Shown: positions 25,380-37,474, counted from the first letter of the stretch. The stretch is 64,000 nucleotides of DNA from Collybia mongolica (GCA_013420905.1 JAAXNY010000004.1:4030001-4094000); one strand, 5' to 3'. Notes: a model not told the origin generated them from the letters alone. Numbers and translations: made by a program.

Positions 25380-26570
25380 ATTGTCGCGGTTGATTCGGGC
25401 AGCGTAGAGATGTTCAAGGCAATCAAATCCACTCACGCTCGAGCCTCTCTCGAAATCAAAATAGAATTACTGCATTCGAGGTAGACCATGTGGTTTTGCC
25501 GGCCGGTCGAGCGCTAACTCTCATTTGGGTACTAGCGCAGATCTTGATAGGTGGAGCTAAGCCTCGATTTACCCCAGTTGTTGTGCAAACGTCCAGACTC
25601 CAATGCTTCGCTGTCCAGATGGTTGTACAGTATACTGTATCCGACTTCTAATAGATCAAATTCCGACGGGGTCGGACTTGAAATTTAGATTTGAACTGGC
25701 ATAAATAATACTCGGACTCATTATATCTTCAAATCTACACCCCATTTACAGGAAGCTCTACTCAAACCTTCCGATGTGAAGGCCACATTTGACTGAACTC
25801 AGCCATATAGTGGTGGTTATCTTTAGCCATCTGGACTTACTGTCTTCACTTTTTTCGTCAAAAACTCTAGCCATTTCAAGCTTCCGAGCACCCAACCCGG
25901 AAAGAAGTTGTTATCACGGAGGTTGATCATATACTACAAAGTCCCTAGAATGGATGTGAGGTGAGTCACTAGAGGAGACAATCAAAACCGGGCAGATACG
26001 TCCTACCGATGACGACGAACGATGGCATAGCCCTTCCACTCTATGTGCCTCCTAAACGTACACCGCTTCACTTATAACCATGATACCTGTTGTGTAGCCT
26101 GCCACCCATCTCCCAACACCCCTACCTCCACCATCAAGGCCAGTACATCAACGACACCAAAGACCTAAACAGAGGCAAGAGCACCTCTCCATCTAGGATA
26201 ACCAACGTAGGCACTCTACAGACCTTACCCGCTGCACAAATCTGCCACATGCCATATGTATATGGGACTGGGGTGGGTGCACAGATTGGGCGGGGGTCGA
26301 GGCTAAGCATTTCCATATAACATTTCACCTTATCGGTGTTGTGATCCCAAGAGGGACATGAAACTGCTTATACTTTCTTCAGTTGGGCCAACACATGTTC
26401 CTGGAGTCGGATTAATGTAATTATCTCCGGCAATACTACAATTCAGTTTGCCTCAGAGTGTATGTCGGACCGCTACTGGTGATTGGGTGATACACCAGAG
26501 GAAGATCTGTCATGCATTTTGATGTTCCCCAAAACCCGGTGATTCGATCAACCCCACTCCTTTACGGTTT
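25380..26570. other. Intergenic, nothing recognised
   Basis: No gene, RNA or repeat could be supported. Short open frames around 26,100-26,330 exist on both strands, with no family resemblance. Confidence 0.45.
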
Positions 26571-26579
26571 TTATGATTG

Positions 26580-27255
26580 AATAACCTTAAATCTAACACG
26601 CTCAAAACCCTGGAGCTTTGTTTCATAGGCAATACCATACGCATTTCCGATCGCGCTGTCGATGGGATCATTTCCTTGAACATGGAGATGGCATGGCTTA
26701 TCGACCCCTGTGCGTCAGCTGAGCTCGAGGCTCCCTCAACAATTACCTTACGAACGGCTACTATTCAGTTGTTGAATGTTACGAGAAGTGTACTTGAATA
26801 TCTGATCCTGTTGGTGTACGAAAAATGGAAGTAGACAGCTCAAAGCACATGAAAGACGTTGACTTGTCAACTGCTTACGTGCAGATAAATTAATTGCTCC
26901 CCTGAGTATGGACGCAGTGAGTGAGTGCTATGAATCCTAGGCCCCAGGACGGGACAGGCATCGACTAACGTACTGGTAGTGGAAACGGTTAAATCTGACA
27001 GAACCGTGTGTAATGTGTGAATCGACTCATTGTATCCCCACGTGCCTCGTGGCCTATTATCTATGACACAGCTACCGGTGGTCTCCAAGAGATCCCGATG
27101 GTGTCTACTCTGCCGTATCTACAAGGCCTCTCCCAAGCTGACCTAACCTCATGGTTCCAGTAGTAGATGTTCACGGATACACAGACTTGGATGGACAACA
27201 TGCTGTAAAGACCCCAGTTGAACAAGATGCCAAGAAGCTAGGTTTTTGCCATCAT
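26580..27255 (-). pseudogene. DUF6534 gene remnant
   Basis: Two exon relics in the right order and strand match the DUF6534 genes at 3,973 and 9,352. At about 27,185-27,250 the minus strand reads LLGILFNWGLYSMLSIQV, preceded by CTAG as an acceptor. At about 26,690-26,800 it reads YSSTLLVTFNN followed by a stop where the intact genes read NR, then VRKVIVEG. The short exon ending CTGCACGTAAG is also visible near 26,880. The exons between are deleted. The remnant is within about 200 bp of the left end of the large inverted-repeat element. Confidence 0.7.
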
Positions 27256-27442
27256 CCGAAAGCCTGTTCTTGTAAGCTGTGACTCGCCGTGCAGACCTAG
27301 GGTGCAGTACTATAACCCGGTGAGTTGGAGACTAACCTACACAAGGCCTGCTAGTGCAAACTCACATATCAATAGTATTTTAGGGAATGGGTGGGAGGTT
27401 GGAGGGTATGGGTTGGAACAAGGATCATATCAAGCTAAGTGC

Positions 27443-27605
27443 ACATTGTCTGCTACAATATAAATATGTAACTACATGTAGTTGTACCATACAGTTCTAG
27501 CAGACTACACACAGCACCAACGGATAGACATGTATTTCCGTGAGGCCGTATGGCAATCATGTTTGGCATGGACTACATGTAGTCCTCAGCCATATGGCAA
27601 TTCAA
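27443..27605 (+). repeat. Left terminal inverted repeat
   Basis: Complementary to 43,188-43,352. It contains two copies of the palindrome ACTACATGTAGT (near 27,470 and 27,570) and CCATATGGCAATTC motifs. The first 62 bp match the right end without difference by eye; the rest is diverged by substitutions. Confidence 0.85.
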
Positions 27606-27644
27606 GTGGCCATATGGCAAGTTGTACCATACAGTTCCAGCAGA

Positions 27645-28380
27645 CTATGCATGGCCCCAATTGAGAGAGCAGCAACAGTTACATACATATATACTACAAA
27701 TATTCCCCATCTGAACCAGAGAACCTGCATAGTCCAGCCAGGTGTCAGGAACATCTCTAAAAGAATCCACATTGTATGGACCTGGATGTACAAGGGGTTC
27801 ATCATCCAAAGATATCATGGCCACTGCATCCATGGCCAACATTGCAGCAGCTGAAGTGGAACCACCTTCCCTGTCTGAAACTGAGCCACTATGACTTCCC
27901 CCTAAATTATATTCCCATCTTATCTCTGTCTTTTCAATCTTATCTTATCTCTTATCTAGGGGGATTGGCTGTTAATTCATCTATCCCCAGTAGTTACAAT
28001 TCTCCCATCATTCCCATCATTCCATTTCATCATTTGATTGATGCTGTATACTACCCTGGTTATGTTTGGTTTGCCTCTCTCCATATTTATTCTACTCTGG
28101 TCCCCCTTAGGTAGTTGTATATATACTGCACCTCTAGCTACTTGTTCTGTAGTCTTGATCTCGTCTATTCTCTGCAATACAGACAGATCTTCTCAACTCT
28201 CTATCTCTTGTGTTATCTCTACTCTTCTATTCTCTGACATTCTGCAGTGACTGTTATTATTGCATCACTGACACCCTCATCTGATGATATCATGGCCACT
28301 GCATCTGGGACCAAAATTGCAGTGGCCAAAGTAGAGCCATCATGATATCCCTCATCTGACAATATCATGGCCACTGCATC
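27645..28380 (-). pseudogene. 3' part of outer-element gene (repeat-bearing C-terminus)
   Basis: The minus strand encodes repeats of the type DAVAMISSDEGSHDGS, here as MDAVAMILSDEGYHDGS, PDAVAMISSDEGVSD and, nearer the end, MDAVAMISLDDEP followed by VHPGPYNVDSFRDVPD and a stop at 27,645. It continues the segment at 29,847-30,090 once the retroposon at 28,394-29,833 is removed. About 350 bp of pyrimidine-rich DNA (about 27,900-28,260) interrupts it. Low CpG content and stops indicate decay. Confidence 0.5.
27900..28260. other. Unclassified ~350-bp insertion, LTR-like
   Basis: This pyrimidine-rich stretch with TTGTATATATACTGC near 28,110 interrupts the repeat-coding region: the flanking sequence GAGCCA..ATGACTTCCC and CCCTCATCTGATGATATC would otherwise be continuous, as in the neighbouring repeat. 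The composition suggests a solo LTR, but no exact duplication of the target was identified. Confidence 0.35.
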
Positions 28381-28393
28381 CATAGCCAAAATC

Positions 28394-29833
28394 TTTTTAT
28401 TTTTATTTTTATTTTTTTGGTTCAACATTTTATATAGTGATTGTACCTAATACATGCATTGCTCACTCCGCAAAGTAGTTATGGGATAGAGGGTGGAGGG
28501 GACAAAAGACAAAGCGCCGTCAAGCTGAGGTGTCCCAGGGTGGCTGTAGTCACACCAGGATTGTCGCAGGTCAAAGACCCATTTTATGCAGACCAGTAAG
28601 GGTCAAGCTATGCCAGGGGGTTGGCCCCCCGCCACGGTGCACTGCAGCAGGAAGTGGATCGAGTCCACTGATTATCCTGGTCCGGAAGAAACGTGAGGCG
28701 CACCTCATAACACGAATCCACCTAACACAGTGTACCGTCCCCAGCCTGAGTTGGACTAAGGAACATCAAATGCAAATGCAGTCTCGTTTGCTTCAAGGAA
28801 ATCCACCAGCCACTTGTACAGCAGCTGTTGTTTTGGCAAAGTTTAGGGCCCCTCTTGCGAGGAGCCCTATCAGCAACTTTGGGAATTTTCACCAGGGAGT
28901 ACAACCCCAGCTACTCACTCCTTGGCATGTCACACCCTGTTCGGCCCAAAGGCCTGCCTATTTGGTGTTGCATGTCATCATCAATGGGCTGACTCAGTAT
29001 TTTTCAACATATTGCCTCCATCTAGACCTCAGTCTTACTCAGCAGTCACCTGCCTTCCAAGTAGGTCGAGTATGGGATTGCACCTGTGACAAGCTTCGGA
29101 TTTAACCGGCGGCGCCAACACCACAGCTTCAACTTAAGCACCAACCTGGATCTATTATACCCAGGGGCACTGACAGAGGATTTAGATCTCTCGAGCCCGG
29201 GGAGAGGGACTACCCCATCCAGCTACAGCCCATGTGTTGAACATTTCCCGTCCCCTGGCAGATGGTTCGGTGATGCCTTCCAGCCCGGATCCCCAATCTG
29301 TCCAGAGTCTCTGTCTTGCCATCAGCCAACCGGATGTGCTATGAGCCTTAATTTGGTCTCTCTGGAGTTACTTATGGAGCTAACACCCCACTGATGACTA
29401 ACGTCCTACAAGCGGCCATTGGGGAGGGCTATTACTGGTATTACCACACTCATAGGAGTCAGGCGTCCTGTCCCCTCTGCGCCGGGAGTGTTATAATCCC
29501 CATTCCTGATCTTACCATCCCCTATCCTTTTGGCCCCAGGGTTGCCACTTAAGGTATCACCTTGGGGGTGTTGCCACTTGGGGTAGTCCAGTGACTGTCA
29601 CATCACCAGTGGCCATAGAGTTCCAGATCAGGTGCTGGTATTTCCAGCTTTGAATATCCTTTACCAAGGGATTACCTAATCCAGATTTGATTCCCATGCC
29701 GGGGAACTCATTAGCCGGTGCAGATCTTAGGTAATCTGCCTGAGTGGGAATTGAACCCTCAACCCTTAGGATGTTGCACAGCCACCCTGATGGGAGCACA
29801 ACTTTTTGCAGCAGTAACCGCTACTCCATTGTG
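28394..29833 (-). mobile_element. Retroposon with tRNA-like head and A-rich tail
   Basis: This 1,440-bp insertion is flanked by perfect 13-bp duplications CATAGCCAAAATC (28381-28393 and 29834-29846). On the minus strand its 3' end is a (AAAAAT)n-type tail next to the left duplication, as expected for target-primed reverse transcription. Near its 5' end, about 29,750-29,800 on the minus strand, GGTGGCTGT and GGTTCAATTCCC look like polymerase III A- and B-boxes. A second similar head-like block (GGGTGGCTGT, GGTCAAAGACCC) lies near the tail in the opposite orientation at 28,540. No reverse transcriptase is encoded, so it is a non-autonomous SINE-like or composite element. Confidence 0.7.
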
Positions 29834-29846
29834 CATAGCCAAAATC

Positions 29847-30090
29847 AGAGTGGCTGAAGCAGCACCACTTTCCCCATTCCAATGCAGCAAGAGCTGACAA
29901 TGGATTGGCTGCGCCCCCATGACTTTCCTCATCAGATGATATCATAGCCACAGCATCCTGGGCTGAAGCAGAGCCATCATGACTTCCCTCATCCAATGAT
30001 ATCATGGCCACTGCATCCAGGGCCAAAATTGGAGTGGCCAATGTGGCATCACCTTCCCAATCTGACATTGTGGCTGCAGTGGCTATGGTG
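29847..30090 (-). pseudogene. Outer-element gene, repeat-coding segment
   Basis: The minus strand reads MSDWEGDATLATPILALDAV, then AMISLDEGSHDGSASAQDAV and AMISSDEESHGG. It joins the larger part at 31,476-34,291 when the hAT-like insertion 30,099-31,467 and one TSD are removed, and the part at 28,380 when the retroposon is removed. Confidence 0.55.
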
Positions 30091-30098
30091 GGTACACT

Positions 30099-31467
30099 GA
30101 GGTCTTTACACTAAGCCACATAACCCGTGCGGACTCCGCGCGGACACACGGACTCCGCACGGACTCATTTGGCAGGACCGTCAGCCAGACAAGAATCCGT
30201 GTCCGCGCCGAGTCCGCATCAATCCGCGTAATTTTACGCGGACACGCGGACCAGCACGGACGGACAGCTCGCAGAGTCCGCGCGGCCAGTCGATTACTAA
30301 TCAACTTAGTAATATAAATTTTATTTACACAAATTATATATACTATTTGTTATTAATAACATAACATAACGGTGGTGAAAAACTTGCATCCGACTAGGTT
30401 CGAACGCGTACAGGCACGAACATTACGTAATATGTTTGGCGTTCATAACCGTTGGGCAAGGCGGGCATTTCTAGCTACAGAATCACTGGCCTCAAGTCAA
30501 CGGACTTAGGTCACATGATTACGAGGCACGTGCAATGGTCACATTACCGCTGCCACGTCTTCGTTGGTTCTTTTCAACCACATCAACGACGCCCGCCAAA
30601 ACCGCCAACGCCGACACCAACGCCAACGCACCCACGCCGCCAACGCCAACGCATCGAACGCCAACCGACATCAACATGACGACGCACAAGACGATGTGGG
30701 GAGAAGGATAGAAACGGACGCGGAACGAGGGGACGACGAGGAAAGGGCGCCCCGAGGGGCAGAACCAGGTGAGTCGTACACCGCCGCTCACCCACACGCT
30801 CACCACGCAGCGCGTCCCCCCCTCCCCACTTCAGGAACTCGAAACGAAGGATACGGCCGCCAACAGCAACAGGAGGAAGGCGGCAACGACAACGACAACG
30901 ACGAAGACAGCAACAGCAACAGCAGCAACAGTGCCGACGAGGCCTGCGGCAACGACGGCAACAGCAGCGGCAGCGGCGGCACTAACAACGACGCGACGAC
31001 GACGACGACAACTACAACAAAGACGACCACCACCACCACGAGGATGACGACGACTAAGGACAACGAGGACGACGACGACAACGACGACTAAGGACAACGG
31101 GGACAACGACAAGACAAGCGGCCAGTGCCGCCGCCGCTGAAACCCAGGCCGCTGACGACGTCGCGGGGGCCGACGAGGACGACGGGGGGGCGGGGGCCCC
31201 CGCCCCCGCCTATATTAAATTATTTTATCATATATGTATTATACTTAGTAATAATATATGTTATATTCTAATAATTATATATGTTGTTAGTAAGTAAAAG
31301 AGTAAGTAAGTGCTTCATAATAAAAGAAAGTAAGTGAGTCGGCGCGGACTCTGTGGAGTCCACACGGAGTCCGCGCGGAGTCCGTGCAGAGTCCGTGTGG
31401 ACTTTGTGCTGTCCTTGCGGAGTCCGTACGGAGTCCGCAAGGACATGTGGGGGAGTGTAAAGTACAG
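30099..31467 (+). mobile_element. hAT-like non-autonomous element, copy 1
   Basis: This 1,369-bp element is flanked by perfect 8-bp duplications GGTACACT (30091-30098, 31468-31475), the TSD size of the hAT superfamily. Its ends are GAGGTCTTTACACT and AGTGTAAAGTACAG. Subterminal arrays carry GCGGACTCCG-type repeats in both orientations. The interior has a 3' half of CAA/CGA microsatellite-like DNA that is open in several frames but codes only for Asn/Thr/Asp runs, and a GC palindrome at 31,183-31,210. A GTGAGT donor-like site lies at 30,770. No transposase is present. It is CpG-rich inside a CpG-poor host, hence young. Confidence 0.88.
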
Positions 31468-31475
31468 GGTACACT

Positions 31476-34291
31476 GGCTGGGGGTTGCATGATATGTTGA
31501 GGGGGGGCTGATTCATCATCTGAAGATGTCTGATCTACTGGCCAGGCTTCAATAAATACACGGTGGTGGGGGGCTGAAGGAGTGGGCAAAATTGTAGGCA
31601 TGGGAGATGCCAGTACTGGTGCTGGTGAGGGAGCAATCCATTCAGCTGGCAGAATGTTGGTGGAAGAAATGAAAGATATATTTGCTTGGGGGGATAAGGG
31701 GCCTGCCTGACTATCCATGGACATATGGGTATCTTTGTTTAGTGCTAATGGGGTAGGATGGGGTGCAGAGGACGGTGCAGTTGAACCAATGGCCAAAATG
31801 GCTGAGCTTGGCATGCCAGGGAGATCCAGACCAGGAGTGTGAGTAGGGAGTTTCCCCAATGGATACCTGCCACTGTGGCCTGATTTTCCAAATCTTAAAG
31901 GCCAAAAAGAGAAGTGAGATGGTATTTGAAGGGGAGACAGCTCTGGAGGATTTTGGATATCCTTGTTGAGTGGCCTGAAGTGTACATCACTAGGGAAGGT
32001 TTTACCAGCATCAGAATAACTGCTGTTTTCCATGCTATTGGCCAGGCTTGCATCATACCCAGAATGTGGCTGTGCAAAATCATGGCATTCTGAGTGCACA
32101 AGCTGGCAGACATCATCCATAGATAGAGTGATATTAGTGGACCATTTGAGGTGCTGACTCTAGCTGCTGTTGTTCTGCATAGGCTTCATCCTCTACAATG
32201 TGGCCAAGGGTGGCTTGCTGCCACATTGGCAGCAGATTGTCTCTGAACATGGATTCAGTCTCTTTCAACATGGCAGCTTCAAATAATGCATTAAAACTGG
32301 AAGCACACTGGATGGTTTGTCTCATTTGGCTGTACTGAGAGATTATGTGAGCATCAACCTGACACTGCAAATCTTGGAGGGCCATCGGGAAATCAAGCTG
32401 AGCTGATTGGCTATGTGTTGGCTGATACTGGTATATCAATGGTAGATAGTATTGCTGCTTGGGCTGCTTCAGAACAATACTTCAAATCAAACCTCAGCAT
32501 TTTTCCAATAGTCTTGCTATTGATATAGTGGGAAGGATTTGCCAGTTTTGCATGGCTGACCCACCAGCTCAGTTGATATTTGGCAACCAGAGATGTTGTG
32601 GTAGCTAAAGGTATTGTGGCTGAAGGTGCTGCTGTGGCTAGAGGTGCTGCTGTGGCTAAAGGTATTACTGTGGCCAAAGGAGGTGGTGTGGTGGCCATGG
32701 GTATCCTTGTGGCCAAAGCCACCTCCATTTCAGGTGCCATCTGAGTGGCCTGTGCAGCTTCCAGGGCTGGTGCTGCCTCAATTTTGGGGTGTGCAACCAT
32801 GGCCCATGTAGAAGTGGCCAGTTTGCTATCCACATCCATGTCAGTAGCCACTCCCAATACCATTACTGATGGTGCTTCTGTGGCCAATATAGAGGCCTGC
32901 CTTGAGGGGCTGTCCCCCATATCAATACTCTGCAGCAGAGGGGGGGAGGGGTTGGTTGTGAGCATCAACCCACCTTACCCTAGGGGTTTGGAGGCCCTCA
33001 ACTGTAGCCAAGTCTTTACCCATTCCTGTATTTCCTGCACTGGCTGTACATCCATTACAATAATTAGCCACCAGAATTTGTCATAGTGGTTTCGCAGTTC
33101 CTGTGGCAAACCTTCCAGTGGTAATCCAAGATACTCCACAATATTCCAATAGATGACCGTTAAGGCATCAACTTGATTTTCCAAAGTTGAAATTTGTGCC
33201 ATAGTGTCACCAAGGAGGGAGGGAACATCTGCCAAGCCAGGTGCTCCCTCTGTACCTGCAAATAATGTCCCTATGTGAGATGAGGCAGCAACTAAGCATC
33301 TGCTGGCCACTGCAAGTGACATGTTGGTGTTTTCACAAGGAGGGATATGGCTGCAAAGTGTTTGGCTGGTAGCAAAGTGTTTTTCTTGTGGCCCTGCAAT
33401 ATGCATTTCAGTAATCATTGTAGTTTGTGGAAAGGGAACAACTTACATTTTTCCACTTGGTGTTCCATCCTCCATTGTTCTGAGGGGCTATTGTCTGTGT
33501 CTTCATCTGGCTGGGGTTTGTTTGCATATCCTTTGGCCACCACTTTCCCTGCTTGTTTTCATTTCTTGGCCTGTTCCACCACTTTGTCCTGTACATCTGA
33601 GGGATTATCCAAATCTAGTTCAGACTCTTCAAGAACTTTCTGCCCTTTCTCCCCTCTTGGGCCACTATGGAGGCATTTTGTCTTTGCCTCATAGCATGCA
33701 ATGCACACTCCACCCATGGTTTGTTTCTCACATGCAATATTTTTTCATATGCATTTTACACACATCTTGGCATGGTAGCAGCCTGTCCACTGAGCTTGGT
33801 GCTGTGGCCTATTGTCAATCTGTTGCTTCTTCTGCATTGGTTCCATCTCCCCCTTGGTTTCTCTGGCAGTGCCCTGGACATCCAGTATATCCTCTTCCTC
33901 ATCCTCTGACAGCATAGTGAGCTCCTGAAATGTCCAAAATGGGGCCTTATCAACCTCCATATCAGTATTTTTCTGGTGACGGGAGGGGCCAGGACTTGCA
34001 TTTTGTGGTTGCAAATGATGAGGAGCACAGGGCTGATTGGCTCTGGCACAACCCCCATCCATGGCTCCATCAGCTCTGAATTGCTGCCTGGCACTGGTGG
34101 ATTGCTTTCCAGGCACAATGTAAATGGATTCAGAGTTGTCAGATTGCCTTTTGCCAGCCTCATATTGCTTTGCCTCAAGTGTGGATTGCTTTTTATGCCT
34201 GTCAGATTGCCTCATGCTGCCTTCCAAGCCCCTTCCATCACAATTGGCTTGCTTCCCTTGCCTACCAGATTGCCTTGCTCCTGCTCCTAAC
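31476..34291 (-). pseudogene. Outer-element gene with Zn2Cys6-like cysteine pattern
   Basis: This minus-strand reading frame is broken by several stops and shifts. In order it has a Gln/Ser-rich start with RQS repeats (about 34,290-34,060), an acidic LSEDEEEDILDVQG, then a cysteine block MCVKC-x6-C ... VCIACYEAKTKC (about 33,770-33,680). The spacing C-x2-C-x6-C-x8-C-x2-C-x6-C is like a fungal Zn(II)2Cys6 cluster, with one TGA inside where CGA is likely. Next come a possible coiled coil (ISTLENQVDALTVIYWNIVE), WWVSHAKLANPSHYINSKTI, a Met/Gln-rich region and a Pro/Ser-rich end at TSSDDES. Zinc-cluster genes usually encode DNA-binding regulators; a regulatory or transposition-accessory role is inferred. 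CpG is strongly depleted. Confidence 0.6.
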
Positions 34292-34781
34292 TGTTACAAA
34301 TTCCCTTATCATGTGCCCTATCTATCTTTTTCTTCTTACTCACTGTTGCTTACTTGCACTTACTAATATCAGTTTGCATTACTCAGACAATTCTTCATTA
34401 GTCCTATTTATCCCATGCTTACTCATCCCCCTTATCTATATAAGCAATAGCACTAATCCCTCTTATCTATATGACCAATAGTGTAAACCACACTTATCTA
34501 TGCTTATCAGACTCATACATAGATATGTATAGGGATATTCTAGCATAGTTAGTTCTTTAGCTTGACCTAGCTAAATTCACCTTATTCATCTACTCTTGAC
34601 TCCTTGACATGAACTCGATCCTACTTGCCTTATGAAGGGAGTAGTGTATCTTTGAACAAACAATCTGACTTAGCCCTCTAGTGGGAGTCATTAGACATTG
34701 GACTTACAGAGTCAATGGTCTTAGAACAAATGAACGACAAACCAGACTGATCTAGAGGATAAGGCCTAAACAGTTGTAACA
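34292..34781 (+). repeat. 5' LTR of Gypsy element A
   Basis: 490 bp, beginning TGTTACAAATTCCC and ending AGTTGTAACA, with short inverted ends. The same LTR family, in the opposite orientation, is the solo LTR at 47,188-47,642. A matching LTR on the right side of element A was not found. Confidence 0.75.
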
Positions 34782-34849
34782 AAAGGTCAAGCTGATCAGA
34801 ACCATCAACCTATTCAGGTTTAGATGCAATGGCACCAGCATGATACAGA

Positions 34850-35940
34850 TTGAACCCTGCAAGCAGCAGCAGTAGGCAGAGTGCCTTCAGCAATGAAGAC
34901 TTCCAAGGTGCAGAAGAACAGCCAAGACTTGCAGTAGTCACACAGATGATAGAAACACCCACAACACCAAAACCAAAGACAGAAAGTTCCAAAAGAAAGG
35001 AACCTGAAGAACCACCAAAACCCAAATCACCAGACTCCCCAATACCACCTGATTCTGACATAGAAATGGCAGACAAACAAAGACCCACTGAGATCAAACT
35101 CAGCTCACCAAATATTTTTGACAGAAACAGAAAGATGGCAAAGGACTTTGTCCTTGATTGCAAGATGTACTTGGGAGCAGATGTCAGAATTTACCACACA
35201 GATTGGAAGAGAATCCTTTATGTGCTTTCCTATATGAAAGGAGGAACAGCAGGATCATGGAAAGAAGTCCTGGTATGCAGAGAAAAGTAACAACCCAGGC
35301 ACTTTCACAGATTTTATGATGACAGTCAAAGAAGCGTTTTCTGCACCAGACAAAGCAGGAGATGCCAGACAGACCCTGAAGGTGCTGTGCATGCAAGGAA
35401 ACATGACAGCAGATGATTACATTATGGAGTTCAAATCAGCCGCATCAGAAAGCCAGATCACCAAAGACAAAGCACTCATCAAGTACTTCATGGAAGGAAT
35501 ACCACCCTCCTTGATGCAGAAAACCTTGACAATGGATAACCCACCTACCACCATCAAAGGCTTATACAAGAAAGCATCCATATTCGATACCCAATTCAGA
35601 CATGCAAAGTCAATTGTAGCACGAATCAGAGGAAACACTGGAAAACCTGCAGGAGGAAACAATGGAAAGAAATACAATTTCCAGCAGAACAATCCCTGAT
35701 ATGTCCCGAACAATGCCAGAGACCCAAACGCAATGGATATAGATTGATTGACTATCCAAGAAAGAGATGAACACATGAAGCAAGGATTATGCTTTGAATG
35801 TCACAAGTACAGACATCAAGCATCAGACCATAGAGCTGGAAGCTCTATTCCCCAGACCCCACAAAAGGAAGAACTGAAGACACTGATGAAAGGCACAGAT
35901 GCCTATACAAAGACCCAATCCCTTTTAGCAGGATTAGATG
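34850..35940 (+). pseudogene. Gag of Gypsy element A, frameshifted
   Basis: Frame 1 runs from MNPASSSSRQSAF to about 35,290. A frameshift leads into the capsid core (FTDFMMTVKEAFSAPDK, MTADDYIMEFKSAASES, ALIKYFMEGIP). After another stop follows CFECHKYRHQASDH, a zinc-knuckle relic whose final ligand is His instead of Cys. Coding continues to the hAT-like insertion at 35,980. Gag would form the virus-like particle. Multiple stops make it non-functional. Confidence 0.7.
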
Positions 35941-35979
35941 AAGAAGAGAAGGAGATTGCCATAAAGAACATGAAAGATG

Positions 35980-37351
35980 CTGTACTTTACACTCCCCCAC
36001 ATGTCCTTGCGGACTCCGTACGGACTCCGCAAGGACAGCACAAAGTCCACACGGACTCTGCACGGACTCCGCGCGGACTCCGTGTGGACTCCACAGAGTC
36101 CGCGCCGACTCACTTACTTTCTTTTATTATGAAGCACTTACTTACTCTTTTACTTACTAACAATCTATATAATTAATAGAATATAACATATATTATTACT
36201 AAGTATAATACATATATGATAAAATAATTTAATATAGGCGGGGGCGGGGGCCCCCGCCCCCCCGTCGTCCTCGTCGGCCCCCGCGACGTCGTCAGCGGCC
36301 TGGGTTTCAGCGGCGGCGGCACTGGCCGCTTGTCTTGTCGTTGTCCCCGTTGTCCTTAGTCGTCGTTGTCGTCGTCGTCCTCGTTGTCCTTAGTCGTCGT
36401 CATCCTCGTGGTGGTGGTGGTCGTCTTTGTTGTAGTTGTCGTCGTCGTCGTCGCGTCGTTGTTAGTGCCGCCGCTGCCGCTGCTGTTGCCGTCGTTGCCG
36501 CAGGCCTCGTCGGCACTGTTGCTGCTGTTGCTGTTGCTGTCTTCGTCGTTGTCGTTGTCGTTGCCGCCTTCCTCCTGTTGCTGTTGGCGGCCGTATCCTT
36601 CGTTTCGAGTTCCTGAAGTGGGGAGGGGGGGACGCGCTGCGTGGTGAGCGTGTGGGTGAGCGGCGGTGTACGACTCACCTGGTTCTGCCCCTCGGGGCGC
36701 CCTTTCCTCGTCGTCCCCTCGTTCCGCGTCCGTTTCTATCCTTCTCCCCACATCGTCTTGTGCGTCGTCATGTTGATGTCGGTTGGCGTTCGATGCGTTG
36801 GCGTTGGCGGCGTGGGTGCGTTGGCGTTGGTGTCGGCGTTGGCGGTTTTGGCGGGCGTCGTTGATGTGGTTGAAAAGAACCAACGAAGACGTGGCAACGG
36901 TAATGTGACCATTGCACGTGCCTCGTAATCATGTGACCTAAGTCCGTTGACTTGAGGCCAGTGATTCTGTAGCTAGAAATGCCCGCCTTGCCCAACGGTT
37001 ATAAACGCCAAACATATTACGTAATGTTCGTGCCTGTACGCGTTCGAACCTAGTCGGATGCAGGTTTTTCACCACCGTTATGTTATGTTATTAATAACAA
37101 ATAGTATATATAATTTGTGTAAATAAAATTTATATTACTAAGTTGATTAGTAATCGACTGGCCGCGCGGACTCTGCGAGCTGTCCGTCCGTGCTGGTCCG
37201 CGTGTCCGCGTAAAATTACGCGGATTGATGCGGACTCGGCGCGGACACGGATTCTTGTCTGGCTGACGGTCCTGCCAAATGAGTCCGTGCGGACTCCGTG
37301 CGGAGTCCGCACGGAGTCCGCACGGGTTATGTGGCTTAGTGTAAAGACCTC
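35980..37351 (-). mobile_element. hAT-like non-autonomous element, copy 2
   Basis: This 1,372-bp element is in the opposite orientation to copy 1 and nearly identical to it by eye. It has perfect 8-bp duplications GAAAGATG (35972-35979, 37352-37359). Ends, subterminal GCGGACTCCG repeats, the GC palindrome (about 36,237-36,263) and the Asn/Thr-coding microsatellite match copy 1. It sits inside the gag-protease of Gypsy element A. Confidence 0.88.
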
Positions 37352-37474
37352 GAAAGATGAGGGTTTTTAAAGCGGCAGCCTGAATCAATGTCAGTACCTG
37401 TCAAGACTTATTCTGTTACACTATCACCTGTAATTTTAGGAGAAATGAATTGACAATCTCTTTCTATTCCAATT

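Noticed and set aside
30564..31091. 175-codon frame rich in Asn, Thr and Asp, and equally long frames on the other strand, in the hAT-like copies (also 36,356-36,883)
   Set aside because: CAA/CGA-type microsatellite DNA is open in almost every frame; the same stretch is open on both strands and has no domain. In copy 3 the frame is broken.
30110..31460. CRISPR-like array from the GCGGACTCCG repeats
   Set aside because: The repeats are short, in both orientations and lie at the ends of a transposon with an 8-bp TSD; the genome is eukaryotic.
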